From: Malaciobacter molluscorum LMG 25693
GTDB lineage: Bacteria > Campylobacterota > Campylobacteria > Campylobacterales > Arcobacteraceae
Assembly: GCF_003544935.1 (NCBI RefSeq)
Contig: NZ_CP032098.1
Coordinates: forward strand, 744,001-808,000
Length of the DNA: 64,000 nucleotides
Direction: 5' to 3'
Shown in pieces: positions 7,546 to 17,916 of the stretch. Every line of letters begins with the position of its first letter. The stretch's first letter is position 1. Both the position numbers and the translations under genes were made by a program. The notes under the pieces are model-generated. The model searched no databases, was not told where the DNA came from, and worked only from the letters and a program-made list of their open reading frames with translations.

Positions 7546-8613
7546 ATGAGCATATTAACAAAATACGTTTTACAAAAATATTTAAAGAGTTTTTTTATTG
7601 TTTTAATTTCATTGCAACTATTTTTTGTTGGAATTGACTTTTTTCAAAATGTAAAAAACTTACCTGATTCTGCAAACTTACAATTATTATATCTATTTTA
7701 TAATAGTTTTTTTACTTTAACACTTACTTTACCTTTATCTTTGGTATTTGGGTGGATTTTAACACTTGTTATTTTAATTAAAGGTAATGAGCTTGTTGCT
7801 TTTACAGCACTTGGAGTAAGCAAAAGAAAAATATATTCTCCTGTTCTTAAAGTAACATTTTTTCTATTAATAGTAATTATTGCACTTCAAGCAACTCCAC
7901 TTGCATATTCATATGAACAAAAAGATAAAATATTGGATGGAGAATATTTTACTAGTACAAAATCTGATATATTTTTGAAATATGATAATTATTATGTATA
8001 TTTTCAAAGGTTATTTCCAATTGAAAAACGAGCTGAGAATATTCATATTTTTAATGTAGAAAATAAAGATCTAGTTGAAAGTATAGTTGCTAAAAAAGCC
8101 TATTTTCAAAATAATAGATGGTATATAATTGATGCAAAAATAACAACAAAACCTAAAAAAATTGATTTTCCTACTTCTAAAATTGTTGTTAAGCATGAAA
8201 AATTTCTTCATACACTTGAAGGCTTTAAACCTAAGATATTGGATAACGTATATGAAGAAAAATCTGCCTTTTCTATTTTAGATGCTGTTTCTGCATTACT
8301 TTTATTAAAACAACAAGGTATTAATACTGATAAAATTAGAGGTGCATTATATTATGAAATTATTGTATCCTTTTTTATAATACCTATTATGATGCTTGTA
8401 TTTGCATATTCAGCATTAAATAGTAGATTTTTTAATGTTGGTAAGTTTACTTCTCTTTCAATATTTTTCACATTAATTATTTGGGGATTATTCTTTTTAT
8501 TACATAAATTTTCTAATAATGGTACTTTATCACCAGAATTGTCACTTTTATTACCTATGTTTTTGTGGTACACTATTTCTTTTATAGTTTATAAAAGAAA
8601 AACATCTTATTAA
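7546..8613 (+). CDS. LptF/LptG family LPS-export permease
   Basis: 355 residues with the layout of LptF/LptG: membrane segments near 15-35, 50-80 and 98-120, a periplasmic beta-jellyroll region (about 125-255), then three C-terminal membrane segments. The motif ELVAFTALGVSKRKIYSPVL is the cytoplasmic coupling region that meets the LptB ATPase. With LptB it extracts LPS from the inner membrane. Position after pth matches its orthologues in Campylobacter and Helicobacter. Sequence alone does not let me choose between LptF and LptG. Confidence 0.85.
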   Translation: MSILTKYVLQKYLKSFFIVLISLQLFFVGIDFFQNVKNLPDSANLQLLYLFYNSFFTLTLTLPLSLVFGWILTLVILIKGNELVAFTALGVSKRKIYSPVLKVTFFLLIVIIALQATPLAYSYEQKDKILDGEYFTSTKSDIFLKYDNYYVYFQRLFPIEKRAENIHIFNVENKDLVESIVAKKAYFQNNRWYIIDAKITTKPKKIDFPTSKIVVKHEKFLHTLEGFKPKILDNVYEEKSAFSILDAVSALLLLKQQGINTDKIRGALYYEIIVSFFIIPIMMLVFAYSALNSRFFNVGKFTSLSIFFTLIIWGLFFLLHKFSNNGTLSPELSLLLPMFLWYTISFIVYKRKTSY

Positions 8614-8630
8614 AAAAAGGATATTTGAAT

Positions 8631-9086
8631 ATGCCTAACAATCATGTAAAAGCTTATGGAATAGCTTTATATAAGTTAGAGAATAATAATAGTATCAAGC
8701 TTTTATTATGTAAATCATCAAAAAGTGAAAATAGATGGGGATTTTTAAAAGGTATGCAACAAAAGGCTGAGAGTGCAAAAGAGTGTGCTAAAAGAGAGTT
8801 TTTGGAAGAGTCCGGAATAAAAGTTGATATTGATTTTTTTGAAGAATATTTTGAACAAATAAATAAAGAGAAAGATATTGGTATTTGGCTTGTAAATGCA
8901 AAAAATATAAAAGATTTAGATATTTACTTTAATGATGAAGGTAAAATTTTTGATAAATTTATTTCTCCTGAAAATAGTAAAGTGAAATATTTTGATTTAA
9001 ATAAATTACCTCAATTTAAAAAGAAACAAAAAAACTTGATTGTAAAGATTAAGGGTTTTTTAGAAAATAAGAATCAACACCATTAG
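8631..9086 (+). CDS. Nudix hydrolase
   Basis: About 151 residues. The full Nudix box GMQQKAESAKECAKREFLEESGI (about 41-63) fits G-x5-E-x7-REUxEExGU, including all metal-binding glutamates. The family hydrolyses nucleoside diphosphates linked to another moiety; here the substrate is unknown. A TTG at 8625 lies only three bases after AAAGGA, while the ATG at 8631 has nine, so 8631 is chosen. Its last 38 bases overlap the tail of the convergent amidase gene. Confidence 0.85.
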   Translation: MPNNHVKAYGIALYKLENNNSIKLLLCKSSKSENRWGFLKGMQQKAESAKECAKREFLEESGIKVDIDFFEEYFEQINKEKDIGIWLVNAKNIKDLDIYFNDEGKIFDKFISPENSKVKYFDLNKLPQFKKKQKNLIVKIKGFLENKNQHH

Positions 9087-10425
9087 CAATCCCTTCTGCT
9101 AATATTTTCTGGTATCTTTTATTATATAATCTTCTACTTTCCATAGGATGTGAAATATATCCTACTTCAATTAAAATAGAAGGCATTTGTGCACCTACTA
9201 ATACCCAAAATGGACCTTCCCTTACTCCACCATCTTCTATCGATCTATAATGTTTTTTTAGTTGATAAAGCATATTTTGTTGTACATCAATTGCTAATTT
9301 ATTTGATGCAGTAATTTTACTTTGATTTAACACTGTAAGAAAAGATTTTTTTGTTGCAAGACTCATTGATCTAATATCACTACTATTTTCTTTTGCAGCA
9401 ACTCTTTTTGCTCTTGCACTTCTTGCAGGACTTAAGAAAAATGTTTCAACACCTTTTATTTTATTTGCTTTACTTTTTGCAATAGAGTTAGCGTGAATTG
9501 ATATAAATATATCAGCGTTTAATTTATTTGCAAGAACAGTTCTATTTCTTACTTTTATAAATTTATCTGTCTTTCTCGTAATATAAGCTTTGTAACCTCT
9601 ATTTTTTAGATGATGATAAAGGTATTTTGCAATTGCTAATACAACATGCTTTTCATATCTTTTATGTGGACCTACTGCACCTGCATCCTTGCCTCCATGT
9701 CCTGCATCTATTACAACTATTTTTCTTTTATAATCTTCTTGGATTATTTTTGTAGCTATTTGTTTTTGTTCTTTTTTATCTGATATTTTTATATTTAAAA
9801 ATTTAATTATTATTCTTTTATTATTTATTATATAAATAGGTTTTAGTCTGTTTTTATCTCTAACTTTTATGTGTAATGTTTTTTTATCTTTTTGTATAAT
9901 GAATATTTTATCTATACCTAAAATAGATAGTTTAGTTGGTCCTGCATCTTTAAAAAAACCATTAATATCAAAAAGATATAAATTAAAATATTTTGTTTTA
10001 TCAATATTATAATCTATATCTTTTTTAGTAATATGTTTATTAAAATCAATAATAATCATATTTTTTTGTGTATAAACTTTTTGAATAGAATTTTTTAAAT
10101 CAATTTTTTGGGAAATTGAGTCTTTTTTTGCATACTCTTTTTCAAGTTTGTCTTTTTGAATTGATTGTTTTTTTATTTTGTTAAATTTTTCTTTATTTTT
10201 TAAAGATAATTTTTTTAATTCATTTTTATATTTAGTAGTGTTATATCCAAGTTTTTCACCATAAGATATAATATTTTCTAGGTGTTTCTTTTCTAAAGCA
10301 GTATTATTATCTAATACTGCTCTTAGATAGCTCATTCTTTCTGCATTGTATTTGTCAGATACAGATGATGCTAATAGATTAAGATTAAATATTATTAAAA
10401 AAGATAAAAATATTTTTTTTAAAAT
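9049..10425 (-). CDS. amiA: N-acetylmuramoyl-L-alanine amidase (AmiA/AmiC type), apparent AUU start
   Basis: Zinc amidase that cuts the peptide from glycan in peptidoglycan. Amidase_3 motifs are complete: VVIDAGHGGKDAGAVG (first zinc His), YEKHVVL (zinc Glu), FISIHANS (second zinc His) and the catalytic Glu in PSILIEVGYISHP. A lysine-rich linker fills the N-terminal half. The first usual start is the ATG at 10335, but the frame runs on upstream and encodes a clear signal peptide (LKKIFLSFLIIFNLNLLASS). The best initiation site is AUU at 10425-10423, seven bases after AAGGGAG, which lies in the last codons of the upstream gene. No ATG, GTG or TTG exists in that stretch. The start is inferred; the enzyme identity is firm. 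Confidence 0.85.
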   Translation of the reverse strand: MLKKIFLSFLIIFNLNLLASSVSDKYNAERMSYLRAVLDNNTALEKKHLENIISYGEKLGYNTTKYKNELKKLSLKNKEKFNKIKKQSIQKDKLEKEYAKKDSISQKIDLKNSIQKVYTQKNMIIIDFNKHITKKDIDYNIDKTKYFNLYLFDINGFFKDAGPTKLSILGIDKIFIIQKDKKTLHIKVRDKNRLKPIYIINNKRIIIKFLNIKISDKKEQKQIATKIIQEDYKRKIVVIDAGHGGKDAGAVGPHKRYEKHVVLAIAKYLYHHLKNRGYKAYITRKTDKFIKVRNRTVLANKLNADIFISIHANSIAKSKANKIKGVETFFLSPARSARAKRVAAKENSSDIRSMSLATKKSFLTVLNQSKITASNKLAIDVQQNMLYQLKKHYRSIEDGGVREGPFWVLVGAQMPSILIEVGYISHPMESRRLYNKRYQKILAEGIANGVDSYFLKNP

Positions 10426-10439
10426 AACTATTCTCCCTT
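10423..10439 (-). promoter_or_regulatory. Ribosome binding site and AUU start of the amidase
   Basis: On the minus strand AAGGGAG (10439-10433) overlaps the final codons of the nitronate monooxygenase gene. A seven-base spacer containing that gene's TAG leads to AUU at 10425-10423. This arrangement suggests re-initiation by ribosomes finishing the upstream gene. Confidence 0.5.
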
Positions 10440-11501
10440 AGTAAGTTTTTCTATTAATTCATGAACAGAAATCAATTTATCAAGTTTATATCCATTCGAA
10501 CCAGTAAAAAATAGCCCTGTATCCATATCCCCTTGATATGCTGCACCTAATCTATCTGCAATACAGTAACCTACAATTTTTGCTTCTTTCCCTCTATTAC
10601 AAGGTGCAACACAATTTGAGATACAAGCAACTTTTGGTGCAGTTTTCTCTTCCATTGATTTTTGAAGATTTGTCATTACTGCACGTGCAGGTAACCCAAC
10701 AGGAGATTTCATAAGTTTAATATCTTCTTCTTTTGCATCAATTAAAATTTTTTTCATATTTATATCTACATCACACTCATAAGTACCAATAAATCTTGTG
10801 GCCATTTGAACACCATCACATCCAAGTGCTAAAAATTTATCAATATCATTTTTATCCCAAATACCACCTGCAGCTATAATTGGAATATCTCCCCATTTTT
10901 TAGATTCTTCAATTACAGGTCCTACTATATTTTCTAGTTGATACTCTTCTTGAAAACATTGTTCATAAGTAAAACCTTGATGTCCTCCAGATTTTGGTCC
11001 TTCTACTATAATAGCATCAGGAATTTTATTAAATCTTTTCCATTTTTTACAAATAAGTTTTAATGCTCTTGCACTAGAAACAATTGGTACTAATGCAACA
11101 TCTGGAAAATCTTTTGTAAATTCAGGCATATTTGTTGGTAATCCAGCACCTGTAATAATAATATTAATTCCAGCTTCACATGCATCTTTTACAACTCTAC
11201 CATAATCATTAATAGCATGTAAAATGTTACAAGCTAAAGGTGCATCTCCACAAATTTTTCTTGCATTTTTTATTATAGTATTTAACGCTTCTTTTGAATA
11301 AAAATTTATAACATCAACTGGTTTATTCTTTTTTGTTTTAATTGAGAACTCATCACTTTTATAATAGCCAGTCCCAACTGCTGAAATAACACCTAAAGCC
11401 CCTTCTTTACTTACTGTTCCTGCTAGTTTATCCCAACTAATACCTACACCCATTCCACCCTGGATTATTGGATGTTTTATATCATACTTTCCTATTCTCA
11501 A
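10428..11501 (-). CDS. Nitronate monooxygenase / 2-nitropropane dioxygenase family FMN enzyme
   Basis: 357 residues. A TIM-barrel flavoprotein with the N-terminal PIIQGGMGVGIS, the GPKSGGHQG glycine loop that binds FMN, IIAAGGIWDKND and LGCDGVQMATRF phosphate-binding strands. The C-terminus contains several cysteines (CISNCVAPCNRG). The family includes nitronate monooxygenases and FabK-type enoyl-ACP reductases. The order tyrS - this gene - amidase matches Campylobacter and Helicobacter, where the physiological role is also unclear. It follows tyrS by 14 bases. Confidence 0.85.
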   Translation of the reverse strand: MRIGKYDIKHPIIQGGMGVGISWDKLAGTVSKEGALGVISAVGTGYYKSDEFSIKTKKNKPVDVINFYSKEALNTIIKNARKICGDAPLACNILHAINDYGRVVKDACEAGINIIITGAGLPTNMPEFTKDFPDVALVPIVSSARALKLICKKWKRFNKIPDAIIVEGPKSGGHQGFTYEQCFQEEYQLENIVGPVIEESKKWGDIPIIAAGGIWDKNDIDKFLALGCDGVQMATRFIGTYECDVDINMKKILIDAKEEDIKLMKSPVGLPARAVMTNLQKSMEEKTAPKVACISNCVAPCNRGKEAKIVGYCIADRLGAAYQGDMDTGLFFTGSNGYKLDKLISVHELIEKLTKGE

Positions 11502-11515
11502 TACTAGCCCTTTTT

Positions 11516-12724
11516 TTATTTTATTTTAATCTTTGCAAAATTCTTTTTACCTTTTTGTAAAATAAATTCTCCAGATTTTAAATTAAGTTTCTCATCAGTT
11601 ACTTTTTCTTGATCAATCTTCACAGCACCCGCTTTTATATCTCTTCTTGCTTGTGAAGTTGAATTAACAAGATTTGCATCAACTAGTGCTTGACAAATCC
11701 AAATATCCTTATTCATTTCAAATTCAGGCATATCTGTTGGAATGTCTTTTTGTGCAAATACTTTTTCAAATTCAGCTTTTGCAAGTTCTCCAGAACCTTC
11801 ACCATGGTATCTTTCTACTATTTCCATAGCAAGTTCTTCTTTTACTACTTTTGGGTGTAAAGAACCATCTTCAACACCATTTTTTAAATCTTCAATCTCT
11901 TGAAGAGTTTTTGTAGATAAAAGTTCAAAATATCTCCACATTAAATCATCTGATATCGATAATATTTTACCAAACATATCATTTGTATTGTCTGTAACAC
12001 CAATATAGTTTCCTAAAGATTTAGACATTTTTTGTACACCGTCCAATCCTTCTAATATAGGCATCATTAATACAGCTTGTTGTTTTTTACAATTATAAGC
12101 TTTTTGTAGAGTTCTACCCATTAATAAATTGAATTTCTGGTCTGTTCCACCCATTTCAATATCTGTATGCATTGCAACTGAATCATAACCTTGTAATAAA
12201 GGATACATAAATTCACTTACTGCAATTGGCGTATTTGAATTATATCTTTTTGAAAAATCATCTCTTTCTAACATTCTTGCAACTGTTAAATTTGAAGCAA
12301 GAGCAATTAAACCACCTGTACCTAAATCTTTTAACCATTCTGAATTAAATTTTACTTGAGTTTTTTCAGGATCTAAGATTTTAAATACTTGTTCTTTATA
12401 AGTCTCTGCATTTTCTAAAACTTGTTGTGTATTTAAAACTTTTCTTGTCTCACTTTTCCCGGTTGGATCTCCAATTGTTGCAGTAAAATCTCCAATAAGA
12501 AATTGAACTATTCCTCCAAACTTTTGGAATGTTGCCATTTTTTGCATTAAAACTGTATGCCCTAAGTGTAAATCTGGTGCAGTTGGATCAAAACCTACCT
12601 TTACATAGAAGTTCTCACCTTTTTCATAATAATTTCTAACTAATTTTTCAATTGATTCAATATCTATTATTTCAGCACAACCTCTTTGTATTTCTAATAG
12701 TGCATTTTTAATTTTTTGTTCCAT
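11516..12724 (-). CDS. tyrS: Tyrosyl-tRNA synthetase
   Basis: 402 residues, class Ic synthetase. The ATP-binding HIGH motif appears as HLGH at 53-56 in [14 protein letters not shown], and the KMSKS loop as QKMSKSLGN. The tyrosine-binding [13 protein letters not shown] region is present. A C-terminal S4 RNA-binding domain (about 335-400) ends with FAKIKIK. The short spacing HLGH to KMSKS and overall size fit the TyrZ-like branch. It follows spoT by 14 bases in the pyrH operon. Confidence 0.95.
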   Translation of the reverse strand: MEQKIKNALLEIQRGCAEIIDIESIEKLVRNYYEKGENFYVKVGFDPTAPDLHLGHTVLMQKMATFQKFGGIVQFLIGDFTATIGDPTGKSETRKVLNTQQVLENAETYKEQVFKILDPEKTQVKFNSEWLKDLGTGGLIALASNLTVARMLERDDFSKRYNSNTPIAVSEFMYPLLQGYDSVAMHTDIEMGGTDQKFNLLMGRTLQKAYNCKKQQAVLMMPILEGLDGVQKMSKSLGNYIGVTDNTNDMFGKILSISDDLMWRYFELLSTKTLQEIEDLKNGVEDGSLHPKVVKEELAMEIVERYHGEGSGELAKAEFEKVFAQKDIPTDMPEFEMNKDIWICQALVDANLVNSTSQARRDIKAGAVKIDQEKVTDEKLNLKSGEFILQKGKKNFAKIKIK

Positions 12725-12738
12725 TTTTCCTCTTTTAC

Positions 12739-14877
12739 TTATTTGTTATATGCATCTTTTTTCGAAGTAAATTCAATAACTTTTGCTTTTTGTTCAACTA
12801 TTTTTCTTACTTCTTCAACATTTGAATTATTTATTTCAAATTCAATATCACAATATTGTCTATAAGAGTGTTTTTCTCTACCATAATCAACACTTAAAAT
12901 ATAACCTTCATATTTTGACATATACATTAAAAGTTTTGCTAATTCACCTTTTGTATTTGCTAATGAAACTACCATTTTATAAGGATATAATGTATCTTTT
13001 GTCCATTTACAAAATAACATGCTATGTTTTGATTTTATTTTTTTGTATGCTTTATCACACATTTTATGGTGAATTATTGCTTTATTCCCACTTTTAAAAG
13101 CAACAATATCATCTCCGAATTTAGGATGACAACAGTGGTCAAATAATACTGAATTTATACTAAAATTTGAATATATTAAAATATTATCAAATTTATAAGT
13201 TTTTAATTTACTTGCAAGAATTTTAAATCTTGTAACAAGTCCATGTTCTTTTATTAGTTTTGTTTCTATTTGTTTTTTAATATTTCTTAAAAAGTCTAAA
13301 TTTGTAGCCACTTTATGTATTGAAACAAATGGGTATGTATTTGTTATTTGTTGTGTATATCTATTAAAAATAGTATCAATTATATTAATTCCAGTAAATT
13401 CATCTAACTCTTTTTGTCTTTGTGAACATATTATTTTTATTTGTTTTTTTGCTCTATTTGTTTTTACCATATCAATCCATGAACATCTAGGAATTACATG
13501 ATCTGTTGTTTTAATAGATACAATATCTGAACTTTTTAATTCAGTTAAAAGTGGTTTTTTTATTTTATTAATATAACATTCAAAAGCATTTTTTCCAACA
13601 TCTGTGTGAACTGCATATGCAAAGTCATAAGCAGTTGAACCTCTTGGAAGATTAAAGGTATCGCCATGTGGAGAATATACAACTATTTCTTCAGAATATA
13701 AATCATCTTTTGTATCTGCATAAAATTCTTCTATATTTTCATTTGAAAATTCTAAAGATTTTAACCAATTTAAATTTGGTCCATTTTTTGCACCACTTTT
13801 ATATTTCCAATGTGCAGCAATTCCATATTCTGCAATTTTATGCATTTCAAATGTTCTAATTTGAATTTCATAAATTTTTGAATTATAAAATACTGTTGTA
13901 TGAATAGTTCTATAACCATTCTCTTTTGGTGTTGATACATAATCTTTAAATCTCGAAATTAAAGGTTTATATGCTAAATGTAAATGTCCTAAAACTTTAT
14001 AACAGTCTATCTCTTCTGGAACTAATACTCTTATTGCAAGTAAGTCAAGGACTTCATCAATTGTTACACCTTTTCTTTGCATTTTTAAATATATAGAATA
14101 GTGATGCTTTATTCTACTTAATATTTTTACTTTTGAAGAGTCATAACCATTTTTTTCTAAAACTATTTTTGTATTAGTAATGAAGCTATTAAAAGTCAAT
14201 TGAATTGCATGTTCATGCTCTTTTATGAAAGTATCAATTTTTTTATACTCTTCTGGGTATATATAATAAAAAGCTAAATCTTCTAGATGATTTTTAAGTG
14301 TTGAAATTCCAAGTCTATGTGCAATTGGTACATATACAACTAAAGTTTCTTCAGCAATTCTTTTTTGTTTTTGTTCATTTAATGCATCAAGTGTTAGCAT
14401 GTTATGAAGTCTATCACATAGTTTTACAAGTAAAACTCTAACATCATCAATTGAAGCAATTAACATTTTTCTAAAAGTCATAGCTGAAGACATAGTTCTA
14501 GAATCAGAAATTGATGAAGAAAACTCATGCTCTCTTATTTCTACAATTTTAGTTAGTCCATCAACCATATGAGAAATATCTTCACCCCAATTATTTTTAA
14601 CAAAATTTAAATCATATTTTGTATCTTCTACTACATCATGTAATAATGAAGTTGCTATTACTGCTTCATCTTGACTAAAGTGAGAAATAATTGTAGCTAC
14701 TAAAATAGGATGCACCACATATGGTTCACCGCTTTTTCTAAATTGATTTTCATGAGCTTTTATACAAAAGTCAATGATACTTTTTAGTTTGGGAGTAAGT
14801 TCTGTGTTTTTTTTAAGTTCATTTATAGCATCATCAATTGTATTAATGCTTTGAATTTTTTCTATAAATGGATCCAT
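12739..14877 (-). CDS. spoT: Bifunctional (p)ppGpp synthetase/hydrolase
   Basis: 712 residues of the RelA/SpoT family. The HD hydrolase domain holds HPILVA and HDVVEDT (His80-Asp81). The synthetase region has [10 protein letters not shown] near 257-266 and the RFKD signature at 309-312, which marks bifunctional enzymes rather than RelA. A TGS domain starts at [16 protein letters not shown], and the C-terminus has an ACT-like domain. As the likely single long RSH protein it would run the stringent response. A perfect 12-bp hairpin lies between it and rpoZ. Confidence 0.94.
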   Translation of the reverse strand: MDPFIEKIQSINTIDDAINELKKNTELTPKLKSIIDFCIKAHENQFRKSGEPYVVHPILVATIISHFSQDEAVIATSLLHDVVEDTKYDLNFVKNNWGEDISHMVDGLTKIVEIREHEFSSSISDSRTMSSAMTFRKMLIASIDDVRVLLVKLCDRLHNMLTLDALNEQKQKRIAEETLVVYVPIAHRLGISTLKNHLEDLAFYYIYPEEYKKIDTFIKEHEHAIQLTFNSFITNTKIVLEKNGYDSSKVKILSRIKHHYSIYLKMQRKGVTIDEVLDLLAIRVLVPEEIDCYKVLGHLHLAYKPLISRFKDYVSTPKENGYRTIHTTVFYNSKIYEIQIRTFEMHKIAEYGIAAHWKYKSGAKNGPNLNWLKSLEFSNENIEEFYADTKDDLYSEEIVVYSPHGDTFNLPRGSTAYDFAYAVHTDVGKNAFECYINKIKKPLLTELKSSDIVSIKTTDHVIPRCSWIDMVKTNRAKKQIKIICSQRQKELDEFTGINIIDTIFNRYTQQITNTYPFVSIHKVATNLDFLRNIKKQIETKLIKEHGLVTRFKILASKLKTYKFDNILIYSNFSINSVLFDHCCHPKFGDDIVAFKSGNKAIIHHKMCDKAYKKIKSKHSMLFCKWTKDTLYPYKMVVSLANTKGELAKLLMYMSKYEGYILSVDYGREKHSYRQYCDIEFEINNSNVEEVRKIVEQKAKVIEFTSKKDAYNK

Positions 14878-14893
14878 ATTATCTCAATAAAGA

Positions 14894-14921
14894 AATTATA
14901 AAAGCAAAAGCTTTTATAATT
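14894..14921. terminator. Perfect hairpin between rpoZ and spoT
   Basis: AATTATAAAAGC (14894-14905) and GCTTTTATAATT (14910-14921) form a perfect 12-bp stem with a four-base loop. It begins at the rpoZ stop codon and ends 17 bases before the spoT start. The minus-strand bases after it (TCTTTATTG) are a weak T-run, so partial termination or an RNA processing site inside the operon is likely. Confidence 0.6.
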
Positions 14922-15141
14922 AATCTTCTTTATCTACTAAACCTTCAATAACTAATAAACCATTTGCAATTTCATCAATTGCTATATCAGTGTATTTCAT
15001 GTTTTGAGTATTTTGTTCTAACAAGGGTTTTGCACCTTTACTTAATTCATCAGCTCTTTGTCCAACAGCTATTGATAAAATATATCTATCGTTGTTTACT
15101 TTTTCTAAAGCTTTAGAGATTCTTTCTTCTAATCTTAACAT
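14920..15141 (-). CDS. rpoZ: RNA polymerase omega subunit
   Basis: 73 residues. The conserved omega core is visible as MLRLEERISKALEKVNNDRYILSIAVGQRADELSKGAKPL, followed by DIAIDEIANGLLVIEG. It binds beta-prime and supports RNA polymerase assembly and, in many bacteria, the ppGpp response. Its position between pyrH and spoT is the same as in Campylobacter and Helicobacter. Confidence 0.93.
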   Translation of the reverse strand: MLRLEERISKALEKVNNDRYILSIAVGQRADELSKGAKPLLEQNTQNMKYTDIAIDEIANGLLVIEGLVDKED

Positions 15142-15151
15142 TTACAATCCT

Positions 15152-15868
<717 letters not shown>

Positions 15869-15882
15869 TTAAGAATTTGGTG

Positions 15883-15888
15883 ATTATA
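15883..15888 (-). promoter_or_regulatory. Putative -10 box of the pyrH-rpoZ-spoT-tyrS operon
   Basis: TAGATATAAT is read on the minus strand, with TATAAT at 15888-15883. An AAAGGA site and the pyrH ATG follow within 30 bases. Confidence 0.5.
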
Positions 15889-15925
15889 TCTAAAAAAAAA
15901 TTAATAATGATTTAAGAAAAGAGAT

Positions 15926-16993
15926 TTAACTAACTGCCCATTCAAAAAAAGGAAGAACTTCAACTTCAATATTATTTAATTTGAATTTCTCATTATATCC
16001 AACTGTTACAATATCAATTTTATTAATTTCTAACTCTTTTGTTGCTTTATTTAGTTTTTTTATAATTGAACTTTTTAGTAAAGGATTAAAAAAAGGAATA
16101 GATAATACAATATAGTTTTCCTCTTTTATATAAAAATCTACATTATCAGTATAAAAAATATCATTATAACTTGGTTCTAATTGTAAAAAAAGCATATTTG
16201 TAAACTCATTTTTAAATTTTTTTGTATGAGTTATTGCATTTAAAAATGCATGATTATAAGAGTATATCTTTTTTACAGCTTTTTCTTGTTTATATTTTGG
16301 TAAAAAATATACAAGTCCTGAATTTTCATATATTTTAACTACTTCATAAAACTTATCTTTTGATATTTTCATACTGTTTTTTAAAGTATTAAATAGTTGA
16401 AAAAGAGATTTCTTTTCATCAATATTTAAAAATAGAATTTTTAATATTTTTTCAAATGTCTCATCTTTTGTATATAATCTAAGTATCTCTTGTAATCTTT
16501 TTTCTTTATTATACTCTTCTAGGTTTACAACTCCTGGCATATTTCCATACTTTAAAAAGTTATTAAAAGCTTGAGTTGCAGTATGGTATCTATTTTCATG
16601 TAATAAATATTCTTCAAAATCTAAAGCTTTAACTTGAAGTTTATCAAAACCATTTATATCTATATTGTTATGTGAGGAGATTATTATACTTTCACAATTT
16701 GGTATTTCAAAAGAGAAATCAAAGTTTTCTAAAATCACTACTTTTATTTCATTTTGAATAATAAATTCTTCTAAATGATTTTTAACTTCTTCTAAATCAT
16801 TTCTAAAATCTTTAAAGTCAATGTATATGTATTCTTTTGTATTGAAATTTGATAAGTAATCATAAATTAAATATGTTTTACCACATTTAGGAGCACCAAA
16901 AATAAATGTTTTTGGTGCAGTTATTTTAGCTTTTCTTTCTAAAAAATTTATTTTAGAAAAATCAAGTTCATAGCATACTTCTAGTGTTTTCAT
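15926..16993 (-). CDS. P-loop ATP-binding protein (AAA_14/DUF4143-like), function unknown
   Basis: 355 residues. Walker A is GAPKCGKT (33-40) and a Walker B-like strand IKVVILENFDF follows near 84-94. The middle has EYLLHENRYHTATQAFNNFLKYGNMPGVV, a pattern seen in archaeal-type ATPases with an AAA_14 domain and a DUF4143 C-terminus. The C-terminal third resembles a PD-(D/E)xK nuclease-like fold, but key residues are unclear. It overlaps the pdxA stop by four bases. No link to vitamin B6 synthesis is known to me, so the coupling may simply be positional. Confidence 0.7.
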   Translation of the reverse strand: MKTLEVCYELDFSKINFLERKAKITAPKTFIFGAPKCGKTYLIYDYLSNFNTKEYIYIDFKDFRNDLEEVKNHLEEFIIQNEIKVVILENFDFSFEIPNCESIIISSHNNIDINGFDKLQVKALDFEEYLLHENRYHTATQAFNNFLKYGNMPGVVNLEEYNKEKRLQEILRLYTKDETFEKILKILFLNIDEKKSLFQLFNTLKNSMKISKDKFYEVVKIYENSGLVYFLPKYKQEKAVKKIYSYNHAFLNAITHTKKFKNEFTNMLFLQLEPSYNDIFYTDNVDFYIKEENYIVLSIPFFNPLLKSSIIKKLNKATKELEINKIDIVTVGYNEKFKLNNIEVEVLPFFEWAVS

Positions 16994-17916
16994 TGTTTCT
17001 TATTATTTAAATTAATTGCTTCTTTAATTGCATTGATGTAACTTTTTGTATTAACATTTATATTTTTGTATGCAATATCAAAAGCAGTTCCATGATCAAC
17101 AGAAGTTCTAATTATTGGTAGATTTAAACTTACATTAATACTTTGATCAAAATATAATGCTTTTAAAGGAGCTAATCCTTGGTCATGATACATACAAACA
17201 AAATATTTACAGTTCTTTCTGTTTGTTTTAGAAAAAGCAGTATCTGGAACTATTGGGCCTTTAAATATATCTTTTTTTAATATCTTATTTGCATTTTTTA
17301 TAGCTTTAAAAATTTCTACTTCTTCATTTCCTAAAACACCATTATCACTTGCGTGAGGATTAAGTCCTAAAACTTGAATATACTCTTGTTTTACACTTTG
17401 ATAAAAATCACACAAAAATTTTGTCAAGTCTTCTTCATTGATTTTTTTTGCAACTTTTTTTAATGCAATATGTTCTGTAAATAAAGCAACAAAAAGTTTT
17501 TTGCAACCAAGCATCATAATTGCATTTTTTCCAAAATATCTTCTTAATACTTCAGTATGACCTTTGAAATCAATTTTGGCTTTGTTCCATGCTTCTTTAT
17601 TAATAGGAAGTGTTACAACTGCTTTTGTTTTATTTTCATTTGTTAAATTTATTGCTTCTATAAAAGAGTTATAAGAGTATTTACCACTTTTTTTTGATAC
17701 TTGTCCTGGTTTTATTTCAAATTCACCTTTTACTTTGTGTATAGTAAAATCTTTTGGAATCTCAATATTTAAAAGTTTTGCACCTTGTTGTAAAAGTGAT
17801 TTATTTACGCAATAAATAGGATTACATATTTTTTTTACTTTTTCATGACTTTGTAATGCAATTTGTAAACCTATTCCATTTAAATCGCCAATAGAAATTG
17901 CTATATTTGGTTTCAT
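16990..17916 (-). CDS. pdxA: 4-hydroxythreonine-4-phosphate dehydrogenase
   Basis: 308 residues. It oxidises 4-phosphohydroxy-L-threonine in the DXP-dependent route to pyridoxal phosphate. Visible are the N-terminal SIGDLNGIGLQIAL, FKGHTEVL (metal His), and FVCMYHDQGLAPLKAL with the metal-binding His and the catalytic region, then SVDHGTAFDIAYKN. It overlaps pdxJ upstream by four bases and the P-loop gene downstream by four. PdxJ uses the product of PdxA, so the pair forms one pathway unit. PLP made here serves GlyA, TrpB and the DegT aminotransferase in this window. Confidence 0.93.
   Translation of the reverse strand: MKPNIAISIGDLNGIGLQIALQSHEKVKKICNPIYCVNKSLLQQGAKLLNIEIPKDFTIHKVKGEFEIKPGQVSKKSGKYSYNSFIEAINLTNENKTKAVVTLPINKEAWNKAKIDFKGHTEVLRRYFGKNAIMMLGCKKLFVALFTEHIALKKVAKKINEEDLTKFLCDFYQSVKQEYIQVLGLNPHASDNGVLGNEEVEIFKAIKNANKILKKDIFKGPIVPDTAFSKTNRKNCKYFVCMYHDQGLAPLKALYFDQSINVSLNLPIIRTSVDHGTAFDIAYKNINVNTKSYINAIKEAINLNNKKQ

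Noticed and set aside
12783-13859. Plus-strand ORFs rich in Leu, Phe and Tyr opposite spoT
   Set aside because: They are complements of a clearly coding AT-rich gene, without ribosome binding sites or recognisable motifs.
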